Assembly (NCBI RefSeq): GCF_006539985.1
Contig: NZ_BJOB01000019.1
Coordinates: 1-47,550 of the forward strand
DNA: 47,550 nt
Direction of reading: 5' to 3'
Source: Kurthia gibsonii
GTDB taxonomy: Bacteria > Bacillota > Bacilli > Bacillales_A > Planococcaceae
Made by a program: the position numbers and the translations under genes. The first letter of the stretch is position 1. Every line of letters begins with the position of its first letter. Positions 27,575-37,809 of the stretch are shown one piece after another. The notes beneath the pieces were generated by a model. It worked only from the letters and a program-made list of their open reading frames with translations, was not told the DNA's origin and did no database searches.

Positions 27575-28507
27575 TTGCGTAAAATTATTGTTGGTTCAAG
27601 AAGAAGTAAGTTAGCCTTAACTCAAACAAATTGGTTCATCGAAGAATTAAAGAAAACAGGTGCACCGTTTGAATTTGAGGTCAAAGAGATTGTGACAAAA
27701 GGCGATCGTATTTTAGATGTACAGTTATCAAAAGTTGGCGGAAAAGGTTTGTTTGTAAAAGAGATTGAACAAGCCTTATTCGACCAAGAGATTGATTTCG
27801 CTGTACATAGTATGAAAGATATGCCAGCGGTTCTACCAGAAGGTTTAGTAATTGGCTGTATTCCAAAACGTGAAGATGCGCGTGATGCCTTCATCTCAAA
27901 AAATCATGTAAAATTCATGGATTTACCAGCAGGTGCGGTTGTCGGTACATCAAGCTTACGTCGTAGTGCTCAATTATTAAAAGCACGCCCAGACTTAACG
28001 ATTAAATGGATTCGTGGAAATGTAGACACACGTTTAGCTAAATTAGAAGCTGGCGAATATGATGCGATTATTTTAGCTGCTGCTGGGTTAAAACGACTTG
28101 GTTGGTCAGATGATGTTGTAACTGAATATTTATCAACTGATCTTTGTGTACCTGCTGTAGGACAAGGGTCATTAGGAATTGAATGTCGAGCAGATGATGC
28201 CGAATTGTTAGCGGCATTGGCAAAAATGACAGACCAGGCGACTTGGGAAACAGCACATGCAGAACGTGCTTTTTTAGCGGCGATGGATGGCGGGTGTCAA
28301 GTACCAATTGCTGGATATGCAACATATGAAGCAGGACAATTACATTTTGAAGGACTTGTTGCTGCACCAGATGCTTCTGTCTTCTACCATGAAAAAGCCA
28401 CACACACAGATGCAAAAACAGTAGGAGAAGTAGTAGCAAAACAACTGACTGAGCAAGGTGCGTATGAATTGATTCAAAAAGTAAAAGCGGAGCAAAATGA
28501 GCAATAA
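27575..28507 (+). CDS. hemC: Porphobilinogen deaminase (hydroxymethylbilane synthase)
   Basis: The 310-aa enzyme joins four porphobilinogens into hydroxymethylbilane. The N-terminal [12 protein letters not shown] is the family signature, and the catalytic region includes [14 protein letters not shown]. The dipyrromethane cofactor is attached to Cys in [11 protein letters not shown] (about residue 241). The start codon is TTG, with AGAAGGG upstream. The end overlaps hemD by 11 nt, so the two are translationally coupled. Confidence 0.97.
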   Translation: MRKIIVGSRRSKLALTQTNWFIEELKKTGAPFEFEVKEIVTKGDRILDVQLSKVGGKGLFVKEIEQALFDQEIDFAVHSMKDMPAVLPEGLVIGCIPKREDARDAFISKNHVKFMDLPAGAVVGTSSLRRSAQLLKARPDLTIKWIRGNVDTRLAKLEAGEYDAIILAAAGLKRLGWSDDVVTEYLSTDLCVPAVGQGSLGIECRADDAELLAALAKMTDQATWETAHAERAFLAAMDGGCQVPIAGYATYEAGQLHFEGLVAAPDASVFYHEKATHTDAKTVGEVVAKQLTEQGAYELIQKVKAEQNEQ

Positions 28508-29255
28508 TCAACCGCTTCAACATGATACCATTGTGTTAACAGGCACCTCGATTACAGGTCAAGCTCAGTCACAAATCGAGGCGCTAGGTGGAGAAGCACT
28601 TCATTTACCTTTGATTGAAGTGGCCGATGTACAGTCAAATGATGATGGCTTATTTTTGCAGCGTAGTCAGCAAGTAGATTGGCTAATTTTCACAAGTCAA
28701 AATGCAGTACATGCATTCATTAGAAAAATGGAACAATATGAACAGGATGCAAGTTTATGGATAGAACAGCGAATTGCAGTTGTAGGTGAAAAAACAGCTG
28801 AAGCTTTAGAAATGGCAGGTTTTTCAATTCATTTTGTTCCGACAACGTATAGTGCAGATACAATGGTGAAAGAGTTTAATCGTTTTTTACAGCCTGAGAC
28901 GACCTGTCTATTTATGCGAGGTTCGATGGCGAAAGACACGATTCCAAATGGTCTCAAATGTCGAGTAGAAACATGGACAATTTATGAAACACGTCCAACA
29001 AAAAAGTCAATTCCAGAATTGAAAGAGCAAATTCAACATAAAAATTGTACGGTTGTTTTTGCAAGTCCCTCGGCTGTGCGTGTGTATGCTGAGGAAATAT
29101 TACCTCTACACGATTGGGACGAAATCCAAGTGGCAGCGATTGGTCATGTAACCGAGAAAGCATTAATCGCACTTGGCGCATGGGATATTATCCAGCCAAA
29201 AACATACACGATGCAACAGGTAATTGAAGAAATAGCAAGAAGAAAGGAATCTTAA
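28497..29255 (+). CDS. hemD: Uroporphyrinogen-III synthase
   Basis: This 252-aa enzyme closes and inverts ring D of hydroxymethylbilane. The sequence is poorly conserved, as usual for HemD. The two-lobed pattern is recognisable from VLTGTS near the start, [12 protein letters not shown] (about 62-73), and [15 protein letters not shown] in the second lobe. Position between hemC and hemB confirms the call. It overlaps hemC by 11 nt and is followed by hemB after 1 nt. Confidence 0.92.
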   Translation: MSNNQPLQHDTIVLTGTSITGQAQSQIEALGGEALHLPLIEVADVQSNDDGLFLQRSQQVDWLIFTSQNAVHAFIRKMEQYEQDASLWIEQRIAVVGEKTAEALEMAGFSIHFVPTTYSADTMVKEFNRFLQPETTCLFMRGSMAKDTIPNGLKCRVETWTIYETRPTKKSIPELKEQIQHKNCTVVFASPSAVRVYAEEILPLHDWDEIQVAAIGHVTEKALIALGAWDIIQPKTYTMQQVIEEIARRKES

Positions 29256-29256
29256 T

Positions 29257-30240
29257 ATGACAAACTTACAATTTAAAAGACACAGACGTTTACGACAAAA
29301 TGCAACGATGCGTGCAATGGTAAAAGAAACGTATCTACATAAAGAAGATTTCATCTACCCTATTTTTGTAATGGAAGGCGAGAATGTTAAGAACCCTGTC
29401 GTTTCTATGCCGGGAATTTATCAATTCTCATTAGATCGTTTACATGAGGAAATGGATGAGGTTGTTGCCCTAGGTATTCCTTCTGTTATTTTATTCGGTT
29501 TACCTGCAGAGAAAGATGCAGTTGGGTCAGAAGCTTATCATGATCATGGGATTATTCAAAAAGCGATTCGCTTTGTAAAAGAGAACTATCCAGAAGTCAT
29601 GGTCATTGCAGATACATGTCTATGTGAATATACATCGCATGGTCACTGCGGTGTTGTGTCAGAAGATGAACGTATTTTAAATGATCCTTCACTTGATTTA
29701 TTAGCACAAACAGCTATTTCACAAGCAAAAGCAGGTGCTGATATTATCGCACCTTCAAACATGATGGATGGTTTTGTTGCGGTGATTCGTAAAGGATTAG
29801 ATGAAGCTGGATTTGAAGATACACCGATTATGTCCTATGCAGTAAAATATGCTTCTGCTTACTACGGACCTTTCCGTGAAGCAGCAGATGGTGCACCAAA
29901 GTTTGGTGATCGTAAAACGTATCAAATGGACCCATCAAATCGTTTAGAGGCGATGCGTGAAGCAGCTTCAGATGTTGAAGAAGGTGCTGACTTCTTAATC
30001 GTTAAACCAGCATTATCGTATTTAGATATTATACGTGATGTACGTAATAACCATGACATGCCAGTTGTTGCTTACAATGTATCAGGCGAATATGCAATGG
30101 TCAAAGCAGCAGCATTAAATGGTTGGATGGATGAAAAGCAAACCGTTTTAGAAACATTATTAAGTATGAAACGTGCAGGTGCAGATTTAATCATGACGTA
30201 CCATGCAAAAGATGCGGCACGTTGGTTGGAGGAGAGATAG
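29257..30240 (+). CDS. hemB: Delta-aminolevulinic acid dehydratase (porphobilinogen synthase)
   Basis: The 327-aa enzyme condenses two 5-aminolevulinates into porphobilinogen. Zinc-type cysteines are present in [14 protein letters not shown] (about 119-132), marking it as a zinc-dependent form. The Schiff-base lysines lie in [15 protein letters not shown] (about 198) and in [10 protein letters not shown] (about 250). It follows hemD by 1 nt; the hemL RBS lies at its end. Confidence 0.97.
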   Translation: MTNLQFKRHRRLRQNATMRAMVKETYLHKEDFIYPIFVMEGENVKNPVVSMPGIYQFSLDRLHEEMDEVVALGIPSVILFGLPAEKDAVGSEAYHDHGIIQKAIRFVKENYPEVMVIADTCLCEYTSHGHCGVVSEDERILNDPSLDLLAQTAISQAKAGADIIAPSNMMDGFVAVIRKGLDEAGFEDTPIMSYAVKYASAYYGPFREAADGAPKFGDRKTYQMDPSNRLEAMREAASDVEEGADFLIVKPALSYLDIIRDVRNNHDMPVVAYNVSGEYAMVKAAALNGWMDEKQTVLETLLSMKRAGADLIMTYHAKDAARWLEER

Positions 30241-30242
30241 AG

Positions 30243-31535
30243 ATGACACGTTCTTTTGAAGAGTCACGTAAAGTTTTTGCAGAAGCAGTAGATTTAATGC
30301 CTGGTGGCGTAAATAGTCCTGTTCGTGCGTTCAAAGCTGTTAAACAAGAGCCAATCGTTATGGAAAAAGGTCATGGAGCGATTATTACAGATGTCGATGG
30401 CAATGATTATATCGACTACGTTTTATCTTGGGGTCCACTCATTATCGGTCATACACATCCAGACGTAGTAGCAGCGATTCAACGAGTTGCTACTACGGGT
30501 ACATCATTTGGTGCGTCAACACGTATTGAAAACGACTTAGCGAAAGAAGTGATTCATCGTGTACCTTCTGTTGAGATGATTCGTATGGTATCGTCTGGTA
30601 CAGAGGCTACAATGTCTGCAATTCGTGCAGCACGTGGTTTCACAGGTCGCGATAAAATCTTGAAATTTGAAGGTTCATATCATGGACATGGTGATTCACT
30701 ATTAATCAAAGCAGGTTCAGGTGTTGCGACACTTGGTTTACCAGATAGCCCTGGTGTTCCAATGTCTATTGCACAAAATACGTTAACAGTTCCTTATAAT
30801 AATTTAGAGGCTGTTCAACAAGTGTTTGAAGCATTCGGTGAAGAGATTGCAGCGGTAATCGTTGAACCGGTTGCTGGGAATATGGGCTGTGTACCACCGC
30901 TTCCAGGCTTCTTAGAAGGTTTACGTGACTTGACGAAAAAAGCAGGTTCTCTATTAATCTTTGATGAAGTCATGACAGGTTTTCGCGTAGGCTACCATTC
31001 AGCACAAGGTTACTACGGTGTAACACCTGATTTAACATGTCTTGGTAAAGTAATTGGCGGAGGACTACCTGTAGGTGCTTTCGGTGGTCGTCGTGATATT
31101 ATGGAACAAATCGCACCAGCTGGTCCAATTTATCAAGCAGGTACACTATCAGGTAACCCACTTGCGATGACAGCAGGACTTGAAACGATTCAACATTTAA
31201 CAGAGGATTCATATAAACACTTTGAAAAATTAGGGGATCGTTTAGAAGCTGGTTTTAGAGAAGCAGCTGAAACATACAATATTCCACATACAGTGAATCG
31301 TGCAGGTTCAATGATTGGTTACTTCTTAACAAATGAAAAAGTAATCGACTTCGATACAGCGAAAACATCTGATTTAGAATTATTCGCTGAATATTACGGT
31401 TTAATGGCACAAGAAGGAATTTTCTTACCGCCATCACAATTCGAAGGTGTATTCGTATCAACAGCGCATACAGAACAACATATCGACCAAACAATTGCAG
31501 CTTTCCAAAAAGTATTTAAGCAATTACGTCGTTAA
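30243..31535 (+). CDS. hemL: Glutamate-1-semialdehyde 2,1-aminomutase
   Basis: The 430-aa PLP enzyme turns glutamate-1-semialdehyde into 5-aminolevulinate. The PLP Lys is in [17 protein letters not shown] (about 268). The Asp pairing with PLP is in [11 protein letters not shown]. The ATG at 30243 follows the GGAGAG in the hemB end; the upstream start at 30222 lies inside hemB. It is the last gene of the hem operon and is closed by a terminator. In B. subtilis spoVID and ysxE follow; they are absent here. Confidence 0.97.
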   Translation: MTRSFEESRKVFAEAVDLMPGGVNSPVRAFKAVKQEPIVMEKGHGAIITDVDGNDYIDYVLSWGPLIIGHTHPDVVAAIQRVATTGTSFGASTRIENDLAKEVIHRVPSVEMIRMVSSGTEATMSAIRAARGFTGRDKILKFEGSYHGHGDSLLIKAGSGVATLGLPDSPGVPMSIAQNTLTVPYNNLEAVQQVFEAFGEEIAAVIVEPVAGNMGCVPPLPGFLEGLRDLTKKAGSLLIFDEVMTGFRVGYHSAQGYYGVTPDLTCLGKVIGGGLPVGAFGGRRDIMEQIAPAGPIYQAGTLSGNPLAMTAGLETIQHLTEDSYKHFEKLGDRLEAGFREAAETYNIPHTVNRAGSMIGYFLTNEKVIDFDTAKTSDLELFAEYYGLMAQEGIFLPPSQFEGVFVSTAHTEQHIDQTIAAFQKVFKQLRR

Positions 31536-31546
31536 TTTTAAGAGAT

Positions 31547-31579
31547 ACTTCGGCACAGTATATGTGTCGAAGTTTTTTT
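31547..31579 (+). terminator. Intrinsic terminator of the hem operon
   Basis: ACTTCGGCACA (31547-31557) pairs with TGTGTCGAAGT (31562-31572), with one G-U pair, and a T-run follows. Confidence 0.88.
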
Positions 31580-31639
31580 ATGCACTGTATTGCTAAAAGC
31601 CATAAATTCATATACAATTAGCTTATTCAAATAAACAAT

Positions 31640-31872
31640 TGCAATGATTGGGAGGAGTAAGCATTCTTACTTGTCGAGAGAGGAAACGGTTGGTGAAAGT
31701 TTCTCAAGTAGATGTCTGAAGGTAGCCCATGAGCAAATTTCGTGAACAGATTTTAGTAGCGAAATTCGGTTTAGAGACCGTTATCCAATGAAGTGCCAGT
31801 CAACTGTGCTGGAATAAAGGTGGTACCGCGAATTCTTTCGTCCTTTTTTGAGGATGTGAAGGATTTTTTTTA
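31640..31872 (+). promoter_or_regulatory. T-box riboswitch of valS
   Basis: The conserved T-box AAAGGTGGTACCGCG is at 31816-31830. An antitermination/termination region follows, in which TCGTCC (31839-31844?) and GGATGTGAAGGA precede T8 before valS. Upstream are the stem I features GAGGAG..GAGAGAGG and the specifier region around GATGTCTGAAGG; GTC at 31714-31716 is a valine codon and the best specifier. Uncharged tRNA-Val should stabilise the antiterminator and permit valS transcription. The exact 5' end and stem I fold were not computed. Confidence 0.92.
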
Positions 31873-31913
31873 TGCCTAAAATGGATGGTCAAGAAATGAA
31901 GGAGGACGAAAAC

Positions 31914-34562
31914 ATGTCAGAACAAGAAATTTCAATGCCAACGAAGTATGACCCACAAGCTGTTGAAACAGGTCGCTACGAGTGGTGGCTACAAAAAGAT
32001 TGCTTTAAAGCACAACCAGAAAGTGGTAAAGAGCCTTATTCAATCGTAATCCCACCGCCAAACGTAACAGGTAAATTACACTTAGGTCACGCTTGGGATA
32101 CAACACTACAAGATATCTTAATTCGTATGAAGCGTATGCAAGGTTATGATGCATTATGGTTACCGGGTATGGACCATGCAGGGATTGCAACACAAGCAAA
32201 AGTAGAAGCAAAATTACGCGAACAAGGCGTATCTCGTCACGATTTAGGTCGTGAAAAATTCCTAGAGAAAACATGGGAATGGAAAGAAGAATATGCTGAA
32301 ACAATTCGTGCACAATGGGCGAAACTAGGTTTAGCATTAGATTACTCACGCGAACGTTTCACATTAGATGATGGTTTATCAGATGCGGTAAAAGAAGTAT
32401 TCGTAAAATTATACGAAAAAGGCCTAATCTACCGCGGTGAACGTATTATCAACTGGGACCCAGCAGCACAAACAGCACTTTCAGATATCGAAGTAATTTA
32501 TAAAGATGTACAAGGTGCATTCTACCATATGGAATACCCAATCAAAGATAGCGACGAAAAAGTAGAAATCGCTACAACACGTCCAGAAACAATGTTAGGT
32601 GACTCAGGGATTGCAGTAAACCCGAATGATGAACGTTACGCACACTTAATCGGTAAAACGGCAATTCTACCAATCGTAGGTCGTGAATTACCAATCGTTG
32701 CAGATGACTATGTAGACATGGAATTCGGTACAGGTGTTGTAAAAATGACACCAGCACATGACCCGAATGACTTTGAAGTAGGTAATCGTCATAACCTAGA
32801 GCGCATTATGGTGATGAATGGCGACGGTACGATGAATGATATGGCTGGCAAATATGCAGGTATGGACCGCTTTGAATGCCGTAAAGAAATCGTAAAAGAT
32901 TTACAAGAACAAGGTGTATTAATTAAAATTGTCGATCACTTACACTCAGTAGGTCACTCAGAGCGTTCTGGTGCAGTAGTTGAACCATATTTATCAAAAC
33001 AATGGTTTGTTAAGATGGGACCACTAGCAAAAGAGGCACTTGATTTACAAGCGAAAGAAGATGAAAAAGTAAACTTCGTGCCACAACGTTTTGAAAATAC
33101 GTATACACGTTGGATGGAAAATATCCATGACTGGTGTATTTCACGTCAATTATGGTGGGGACATCAAATTCCAGCTTGGTATCATAACGAAACAGGTGAA
33201 TTATATGTAGGTACAGAAGCGCCAGCTGATGAAGAAAACTGGACACGCGATGCAGACGTATTAGATACATGGTTCTCATCTGCATTATGGCCGTTTTCAA
33301 CAATGGGTTGGCCAGACGTTGAATCAGAAGATTTCAAACGCTACTTCCCAACAGGTGCACTTGTAACAGGTTATGACATCATCTTCTTCTGGGTATCTCG
33401 TATGATTTTCCAATCACTTGAATTCACAGGCGAGCGTCCATTCAAAGACGTATTAATTCATGGTTTAGTACGTGACGGTGAAGGTCGCAAAATGTCGAAA
33501 TCACTTGGTAACGGTGTTGATCCGATGGACGTCATCGCAGAATACGGTGCAGACTCATTACGCTTCTTCTTAGCAACAGGTTCATCACCAGGTCAAGATT
33601 TACGTTATACAACTGAAAAAGTAGAAGCGATTTGGAACTTCTCAAACAAAATTTGGAATGCTTCACGTTTTGCATTAATGAATATGGAAGGCATGACATA
33701 TGATGAGATTGATTTAACAGGTGAAAAATCAGTTGCAGATAAGTGGATTTTAACACGCTTAAATGAAACAATCGAAAAAGTAACAGAGCTTGCTGAGAAG
33801 TATGAGTTTGGTGAAGTAGGTCGTTACTTAAATAACTTTATCTGGGATGATTTCTGTTCTTGGTATATCGAAATGGCGAAATTACCATTATACGGTGAAG
33901 ATGAAGCAGCAAAGAAAACAACTCGTTCAGTACTTGCTTACGTATTAGATCAAACGATGCGTCTATTACACCCATTAATGCCATTCATCACAGAAGAAAT
34001 TTGGCAACACTTACCACACGAAGGCGACACAATCGTCAATGCAGCATGGCCAACAGTACGCGAAGATCTTCATTTTGAAGAAGAAGCGAAAAACATGCAG
34101 CTATTAATGGATATTATCCATGCAGTTCGTAACATTCGTGCAGAAGTAAATACACCAATGAGCAAACAAGTACCAATGTTCATCTCAGCAAAATCAGATG
34201 TAGAATTAGCTGTACTTGAAGCGAATAAAGGATATATCGAAAAATTCTGTAACCCAGAAACATTAACAATTGGCTTAAACGTAGAACCAGAAGGTAAAAC
34301 GATGTCAGCAGTTATTTCAGGAGCAGAGTTATTCTTACCACTAAAAGGTTTAATCAACTTAGAAGATGAGATTGCACGTCTTGAAAAAGAGTTAGATAAG
34401 TGGAATAAAGAAGTAAAACGTGTTCAAGGTAAATTGAACAACGAGAAATTTGTTTCAAGCGCACCTGAAGCAGTTGTTGCAGCAGAGCGTGAAAAAGAAG
34501 CAGACTATCTTGAAAAACAAGCAACTGTTCAAAAACGTATTGCAGAACTAAAAGAAATGTAA
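31914..34562 (+). CDS. valS: Valyl-tRNA synthetase
   Basis: This class Ia synthetase of 882 aa charges tRNA-Val and edits mischarged threonine. The HIGH motif is HLGH (about 56-59) and the KMSKS motif is intact (about 526-530). The editing (CP1) domain lies between them with [12 protein letters not shown]-terminal coiled coil (about 810-880) is typical of ValRS. AAGGAGGA sets the ATG at 31914; an in-frame ATG at 31872 lies in the terminator region of the T-box. In B. subtilis folC follows directly; here two minus-strand genes intervene. Confidence 0.97.
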   Translation: MSEQEISMPTKYDPQAVETGRYEWWLQKDCFKAQPESGKEPYSIVIPPPNVTGKLHLGHAWDTTLQDILIRMKRMQGYDALWLPGMDHAGIATQAKVEAKLREQGVSRHDLGREKFLEKTWEWKEEYAETIRAQWAKLGLALDYSRERFTLDDGLSDAVKEVFVKLYEKGLIYRGERIINWDPAAQTALSDIEVIYKDVQGAFYHMEYPIKDSDEKVEIATTRPETMLGDSGIAVNPNDERYAHLIGKTAILPIVGRELPIVADDYVDMEFGTGVVKMTPAHDPNDFEVGNRHNLERIMVMNGDGTMNDMAGKYAGMDRFECRKEIVKDLQEQGVLIKIVDHLHSVGHSERSGAVVEPYLSKQWFVKMGPLAKEALDLQAKEDEKVNFVPQRFENTYTRWMENIHDWCISRQLWWGHQIPAWYHNETGELYVGTEAPADEENWTRDADVLDTWFSSALWPFSTMGWPDVESEDFKRYFPTGALVTGYDIIFFWVSRMIFQSLEFTGERPFKDVLIHGLVRDGEGRKMSKSLGNGVDPMDVIAEYGADSLRFFLATGSSPGQDLRYTTEKVEAIWNFSNKIWNASRFALMNMEGMTYDEIDLTGEKSVADKWILTRLNETIEKVTELAEKYEFGEVGRYLNNFIWDDFCSWYIEMAKLPLYGEDEAAKKTTRSVLAYVLDQTMRLLHPLMPFITEEIWQHLPHEGDTIVNAAWPTVREDLHFEEEAKNMQLLMDIIHAVRNIRAEVNTPMSKQVPMFISAKSDVELAVLEANKGYIEKFCNPETLTIGLNVEPEGKTMSAVISGAELFLPLKGLINLEDEIARLEKELDKWNKEVKRVQGKLNNEKFVSSAPEAVVAAEREKEADYLEKQATVQKRIAELKEM

Positions 34563-34702
34563 TAAAAAATAACCTGGGACATATGTGTAAAAACACCGTC
34601 TCATATGAGCATAATAAAAACCAGAATCGCACTGTGGCGCGATTCTGGTTTTTTGTTGCGAACTCTAAAAAGAAAATGAAATATTTTATCTCAGTATCTT
34701 TT
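34563..34702. repeat. Dispersed intergenic hairpin element, copy D
   Basis: The hairpin has arms at 34616-34632 and 34637-34653 (AAAAACCAGAATCGC / GCGATTCTGGTTTTT). Left flank CTGGGACATATGTGTAAAAA, then TCTCATATGAGCATAATAA. Right flank TTGCGAACTCTAAAAAG and AAATGAAATATTTTATCTCAG in part. It carries T-runs on both strands and terminates valS and the convergent ATP-grasp gene. Confidence 0.88.
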
Positions 34703-35524
34703 TTAATAAATTGTTGCGTTTACATAATGATTCACTAAATAATCCATGAGTAAATCAGGTAAATATTCATCGAATAAATCATAGAATGAACGAGCACCTA
34801 CAGGGTCTTCAATTTCATTCAATAACCATGTACCATCTTCTAGTAGTAAGAAGTCCATACCGATATAATCGCTACGAATGGCTTTTTGCATCGCAAGTAC
34901 ATGGTCCATTTGAAGTGAATCAAGTTCATATTTTTCAATCGAACCACCTAATGTGACATTCGAACGAAAATCAGCACGACCTTGACGTTTAACCGCACCA
35001 ATAATACGGTTACCGAGCACCCAAACGCGAACATCTGTCGCATTGGATTCAATATAAGGTTGAACCAGTGTTAAACGATTTTCAAACTGTTTTTGATAAG
35101 CATTTAACTCTTGTTCATCCTGACAAAGCATGACTTCTGAGCCACCATGTCCATCAATTGTTTTAAATACAAGTGGATACTCATAATCTGAAGCTTGTTG
35201 ATAGAGTGGAACAGTTGGAATGCCAAGTGTTCGAGCAAATTGTAAAGTCATATATTTATTATTTGCGAGTGCGTTCACGTGACTGCTATTTACAACCGGA
35301 ATATTTGCTTGTTCCAATGAAGTAACATAGTCACAGTTACGAGCACGATAAAATACAAAACAAGCATCTTGGCAATGTTCGACTAATTCTGGAACAGAGA
35401 AGTCATTTAACAGCACAAGTTGCAAGTCAATCATCTGTTTTTTTGCAGATACGACGAGCTGATCGATAAAGGCTATATTCACTTTTGCATCAGCTGCGTC
35501 ATATACAAGATATGCGCGTTTCAA
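34703..35524 (-). CDS. RimK-like ATP-grasp protein (second of pair)
   Basis: The 273-aa protein has the ATP-grasp layout. An N-terminal alpha/beta domain (about 1-85) is followed by an ATP-grasp domain (about 95-265). Lys in PLVFKTIDGHGG binds nucleotide and GLN-like loops follow. RVWVLGNRIIGAVKRQG, then FRSNVTLGG, resembles the RimK/LysX signature. DFLLLEDGTWLLNEIEDPVGARS supplies the metal-binding Glu/Asn pair region, though the usual NxN motif reads NEI. These enzymes join a carboxylate to an amine using ATP; the substrate is unknown. The start is a TTG 7 nt after the upstream gene's stop, so they are co-transcribed. Confidence 0.8.
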   Translation of the reverse strand: MKRAYLVYDAADAKVNIAFIDQLVVSAKKQMIDLQLVLLNDFSVPELVEHCQDACFVFYRARNCDYVTSLEQANIPVVNSSHVNALANNKYMTLQFARTLGIPTVPLYQQASDYEYPLVFKTIDGHGGSEVMLCQDEQELNAYQKQFENRLTLVQPYIESNATDVRVWVLGNRIIGAVKRQGRADFRSNVTLGGSIEKYELDSLQMDHVLAMQKAIRSDYIGMDFLLLEDGTWLLNEIEDPVGARSFYDLFDEYLPDLLMDYLVNHYVNATIY

Positions 35525-35531
35525 AATCTTC

Positions 35532-36398
35532 TCATCCTAACTTTTTTAAAATATACTGAACGAATGCATCGCCCACGTGAATACCTGTTACATTGTAAAT
35601 GTTTCGAATATGTGAAGCTGCGTTGACTTCACATACAAGTGGCTGTTCTTGTTCATCAAACAGTAAGTCAACACCAGCGAAGTCAGCACCAATAGCTTTG
35701 GCTGCTGCGAGCGCTAATTGTTCCTGTTCTTTTGTTAATGTAATCGTTTCGGCTTTACCACCATTTGTAATATTCGCTCTGAAATCTGTTTCAGAGTGAC
35801 GATACATCGCAGCGACGACTTCATTACCAATCGTATTGACACGAATATCACGTCCATAGCTTGATGCGATATATTGTTGGAAGATGAAGTCAACACCACG
35901 TAGTGTATCTACCTTTTCGAAAAAGTCCTCTTGTGTTTCAATTAAATACACTTTCATACCAAATGAACCATGTGCCTCCTTAATAATAAGGGGTAGTCCA
36001 AGTTCTTCTAATACACCTTCAAAATAACCACTTTCACGAATTGTGAATTTAGGGTAGACTTTCGGCGCGATAATCGTTTTTGGCATACGAATATTTGCTT
36101 TGGCTAATTGTATGTATTGCTTTGCTTTATTGTCACATGTTTCAATCACTTCAGGATCATTGAAAACGGGAATTCCTTGATTTTTTAAATACGTAGCGAG
36201 CAAAATATCCTTATCTAAAAAGATGACAAAGTCAGGTGCTTGTTCTAACTTTTTAGCGGAATGCATTTGAATTTCATAATTTTTATAAATAAACGGTTGA
36301 ACGCCATGATTTTGACAGGCTTCAGCCATGAGTCTTGCTTGGTCTAAAAATTTATCCGATACAAGACTACCATTGTAAATAATCCAGCATGTCTTCAT
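35532..36398 (-). CDS. RimK-like ATP-grasp ligase (first of pair)
   Basis: The 288-aa protein is related to the gene downstream but is more canonical. An N-terminal preATP-grasp domain has VIFLDKDILLATYL-type segments. Then come IIKEAHGSFGMKVYL (nucleotide Lys and glycine-rich loop, about 135-150), VNTIGNEVVAAMYRHS, FRANITNGG and a C-terminal VCEVNAASH with the metal-binding Glu and Asn. The motif order is that of RimK alpha-L-glutamate ligase, LysX and MptN. GGAGG precedes an ATG at 36398; an extended frame upstream to 36545 overlaps the folC start and has no RBS. Substrate unknown. A role in peptide or amino-acid tail addition is inferred. Confidence 0.85.
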   Translation of the reverse strand: MKTCWIIYNGSLVSDKFLDQARLMAEACQNHGVQPFIYKNYEIQMHSAKKLEQAPDFVIFLDKDILLATYLKNQGIPVFNDPEVIETCDNKAKQYIQLAKANIRMPKTIIAPKVYPKFTIRESGYFEGVLEELGLPLIIKEAHGSFGMKVYLIETQEDFFEKVDTLRGVDFIFQQYIASSYGRDIRVNTIGNEVVAAMYRHSETDFRANITNGGKAETITLTKEQEQLALAAAKAIGADFAGVDLLFDEQEQPLVCEVNAASHIRNIYNVTGIHVGDAFVQYILKKLG

Positions 36399-36493
36399 AC
36401 GTTCAAACCTCCGAATAACAGTGTTATAATAAAAACAATCAATACAAATTTTAGCACGAATTACGTAGAAAATGAATAGGTAGGGAAAATTCC

Positions 36494-37738
36494 ATGATTC
36501 CAATGTTTGAAGAATATCAAAATACATACAAAATTGAGAGTGCAAATGAGATTAAGCCTGGTCTTGAAGCGATTCAAGTAGCGATGGAGAAGTTAGGCAA
36601 TCCACAACTTGCTATACCAACCATTCATGTCGCAGGTACAAATGGCAAAGGTTCTACAATTCGCATGATAGAACGAATCGCACAGGAACATGGTTTGACG
36701 ACTGCAACATTTATGTCACCCTGTATCGAAAATGTCCACGATCAAATTCGGTTGAATGGACAATCGATTACACCAGAGCAGATGAATCGAGCGTTCGAAG
36801 AAGCAAAAAAAGCAGGGCTAAGTGGCTTATTGACAGAATTTGAATTATTAACAGCTATCGCTTTTATTGCCATTCGCCAAGCTAAACCAGACCTTGCGAT
36901 GATCGAGAGTGGTATGGGTGGGCGTTTTGATAGTACGAATGTGGTTGAGCCCATTGTATCAGTCATTCCAAGTATTGCACTCGAGCATACGAATTTTTTA
37001 GGTGATACACTAGAAAAGATTGCATGGCATAAAGCTGGGATTATTAAAAAGAATGGCTATGCTGTAATAGGTGAAATACCTGAAGCTGCACAAAAAGTAA
37101 TCGAAGAAGAAGCGCATATGCAACAAGCAACGATTAAAATAAATGGCAAAGATTTTAAAGTGTTAGATGATACGTGGTCGAATGAAGTAATCTGTATGTC
37201 AGGATTACATCCAAGCTTAAAAGGCGAACACCAAAAAGGGAATATGGCACTCGCGATTCAAGCATTTATAGAGGTGGCGAAAGTACTGCATATTGAATTA
37301 GTAGAAGATAGAGTTCAACAAGCTGTAGCAACTACTAATCTTGAAGGGCGTTTTGAACAACTCGCTCCACAAGTTTGGTTAGATGGAGCGCATAATCCAG
37401 CAAGTGCAAGGAGCTTGCGAAAAACCATTCAACAAGTATTGAAAGGCGAAAAAGTGACAATGGTTGTTGGGATTTTAAAAGACAAGGATGTAGAAGCGGT
37501 ACTACGTGAGCTTGAACAAGTGTCAAATGATTTTATTTTTGTAGCAGTTGAGCGTGAACAAGAGAGATTAATGCCTCCAGAAGAATTAATGAAGTTGAGT
37601 CATGCAAAGCGCAAACGAATTGCACCATCTGTTTTACAAGCTGTTCAAGAGAAGCAAAAAGAAGGGCCTGTAGTCGTAACAGGTTCACTCTATCTTTTAG
37701 CGCAGTGGCGTCCGATTTTACAGCGAGTATTAGGATGA
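36494..37738 (+). CDS. folC: Folylpolyglutamate synthase/dihydrofolate synthase
   Basis: The 414-aa Mur-ligase-like enzyme adds glutamate to dihydropteroate and folates. The P-loop is GTNGKGST (about 49-56), with the downstream segment HVAGTNGKG. ESGMGGRFDSTN is the family Mg-loop signature, and WLDGAHNPAS (about 295) marks the C-terminal domain. A TAGGGA sits before the ATG at 36494; a second ATG at 36503 is possible. Its usual partner valS lies upstream across the ATP-grasp pair. It converges on the PilX-like gene with a hairpin between. Confidence 0.95.
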   Translation: MIPMFEEYQNTYKIESANEIKPGLEAIQVAMEKLGNPQLAIPTIHVAGTNGKGSTIRMIERIAQEHGLTTATFMSPCIENVHDQIRLNGQSITPEQMNRAFEEAKKAGLSGLLTEFELLTAIAFIAIRQAKPDLAMIESGMGGRFDSTNVVEPIVSVIPSIALEHTNFLGDTLEKIAWHKAGIIKKNGYAVIGEIPEAAQKVIEEEAHMQQATIKINGKDFKVLDDTWSNEVICMSGLHPSLKGEHQKGNMALAIQAFIEVAKVLHIELVEDRVQQAVATTNLEGRFEQLAPQVWLDGAHNPASARSLRKTIQQVLKGEKVTMVVGILKDKDVEAVLRELEQVSNDFIFVAVEREQERLMPPEELMKLSHAKRKRIAPSVLQAVQEKQKEGPVVVTGSLYLLAQWRPILQRVLG

Positions 37739-37764
37739 AGAATTTTATTCTAACTGAATATAAG

Positions 37765-37806
37765 AAAAGCCAACATCACGCTTGTAGCATGGTGTTGACT
37801 TTTTGT
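37765..37806. terminator. Bidirectional hairpin between folC and the PilX-like gene
   Basis: AAAAGCCAACATCACGC (37765-37781) pairs with GCATGGTGTTGACTTTT (37787-37803 or so) with two mismatches, and T-runs flank it on both strands. Its layout resembles the intergenic hairpin element, but the sequence differs. Confidence 0.78.
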
Positions 37807-37809
37807 CTT

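Noticed and set aside
28068-28523. 151-codon minus-strand open frame across hemC
   Set aside because: Leu/His-rich shadow frame opposite hemC and the hemD start; no RBS and no plausible product.
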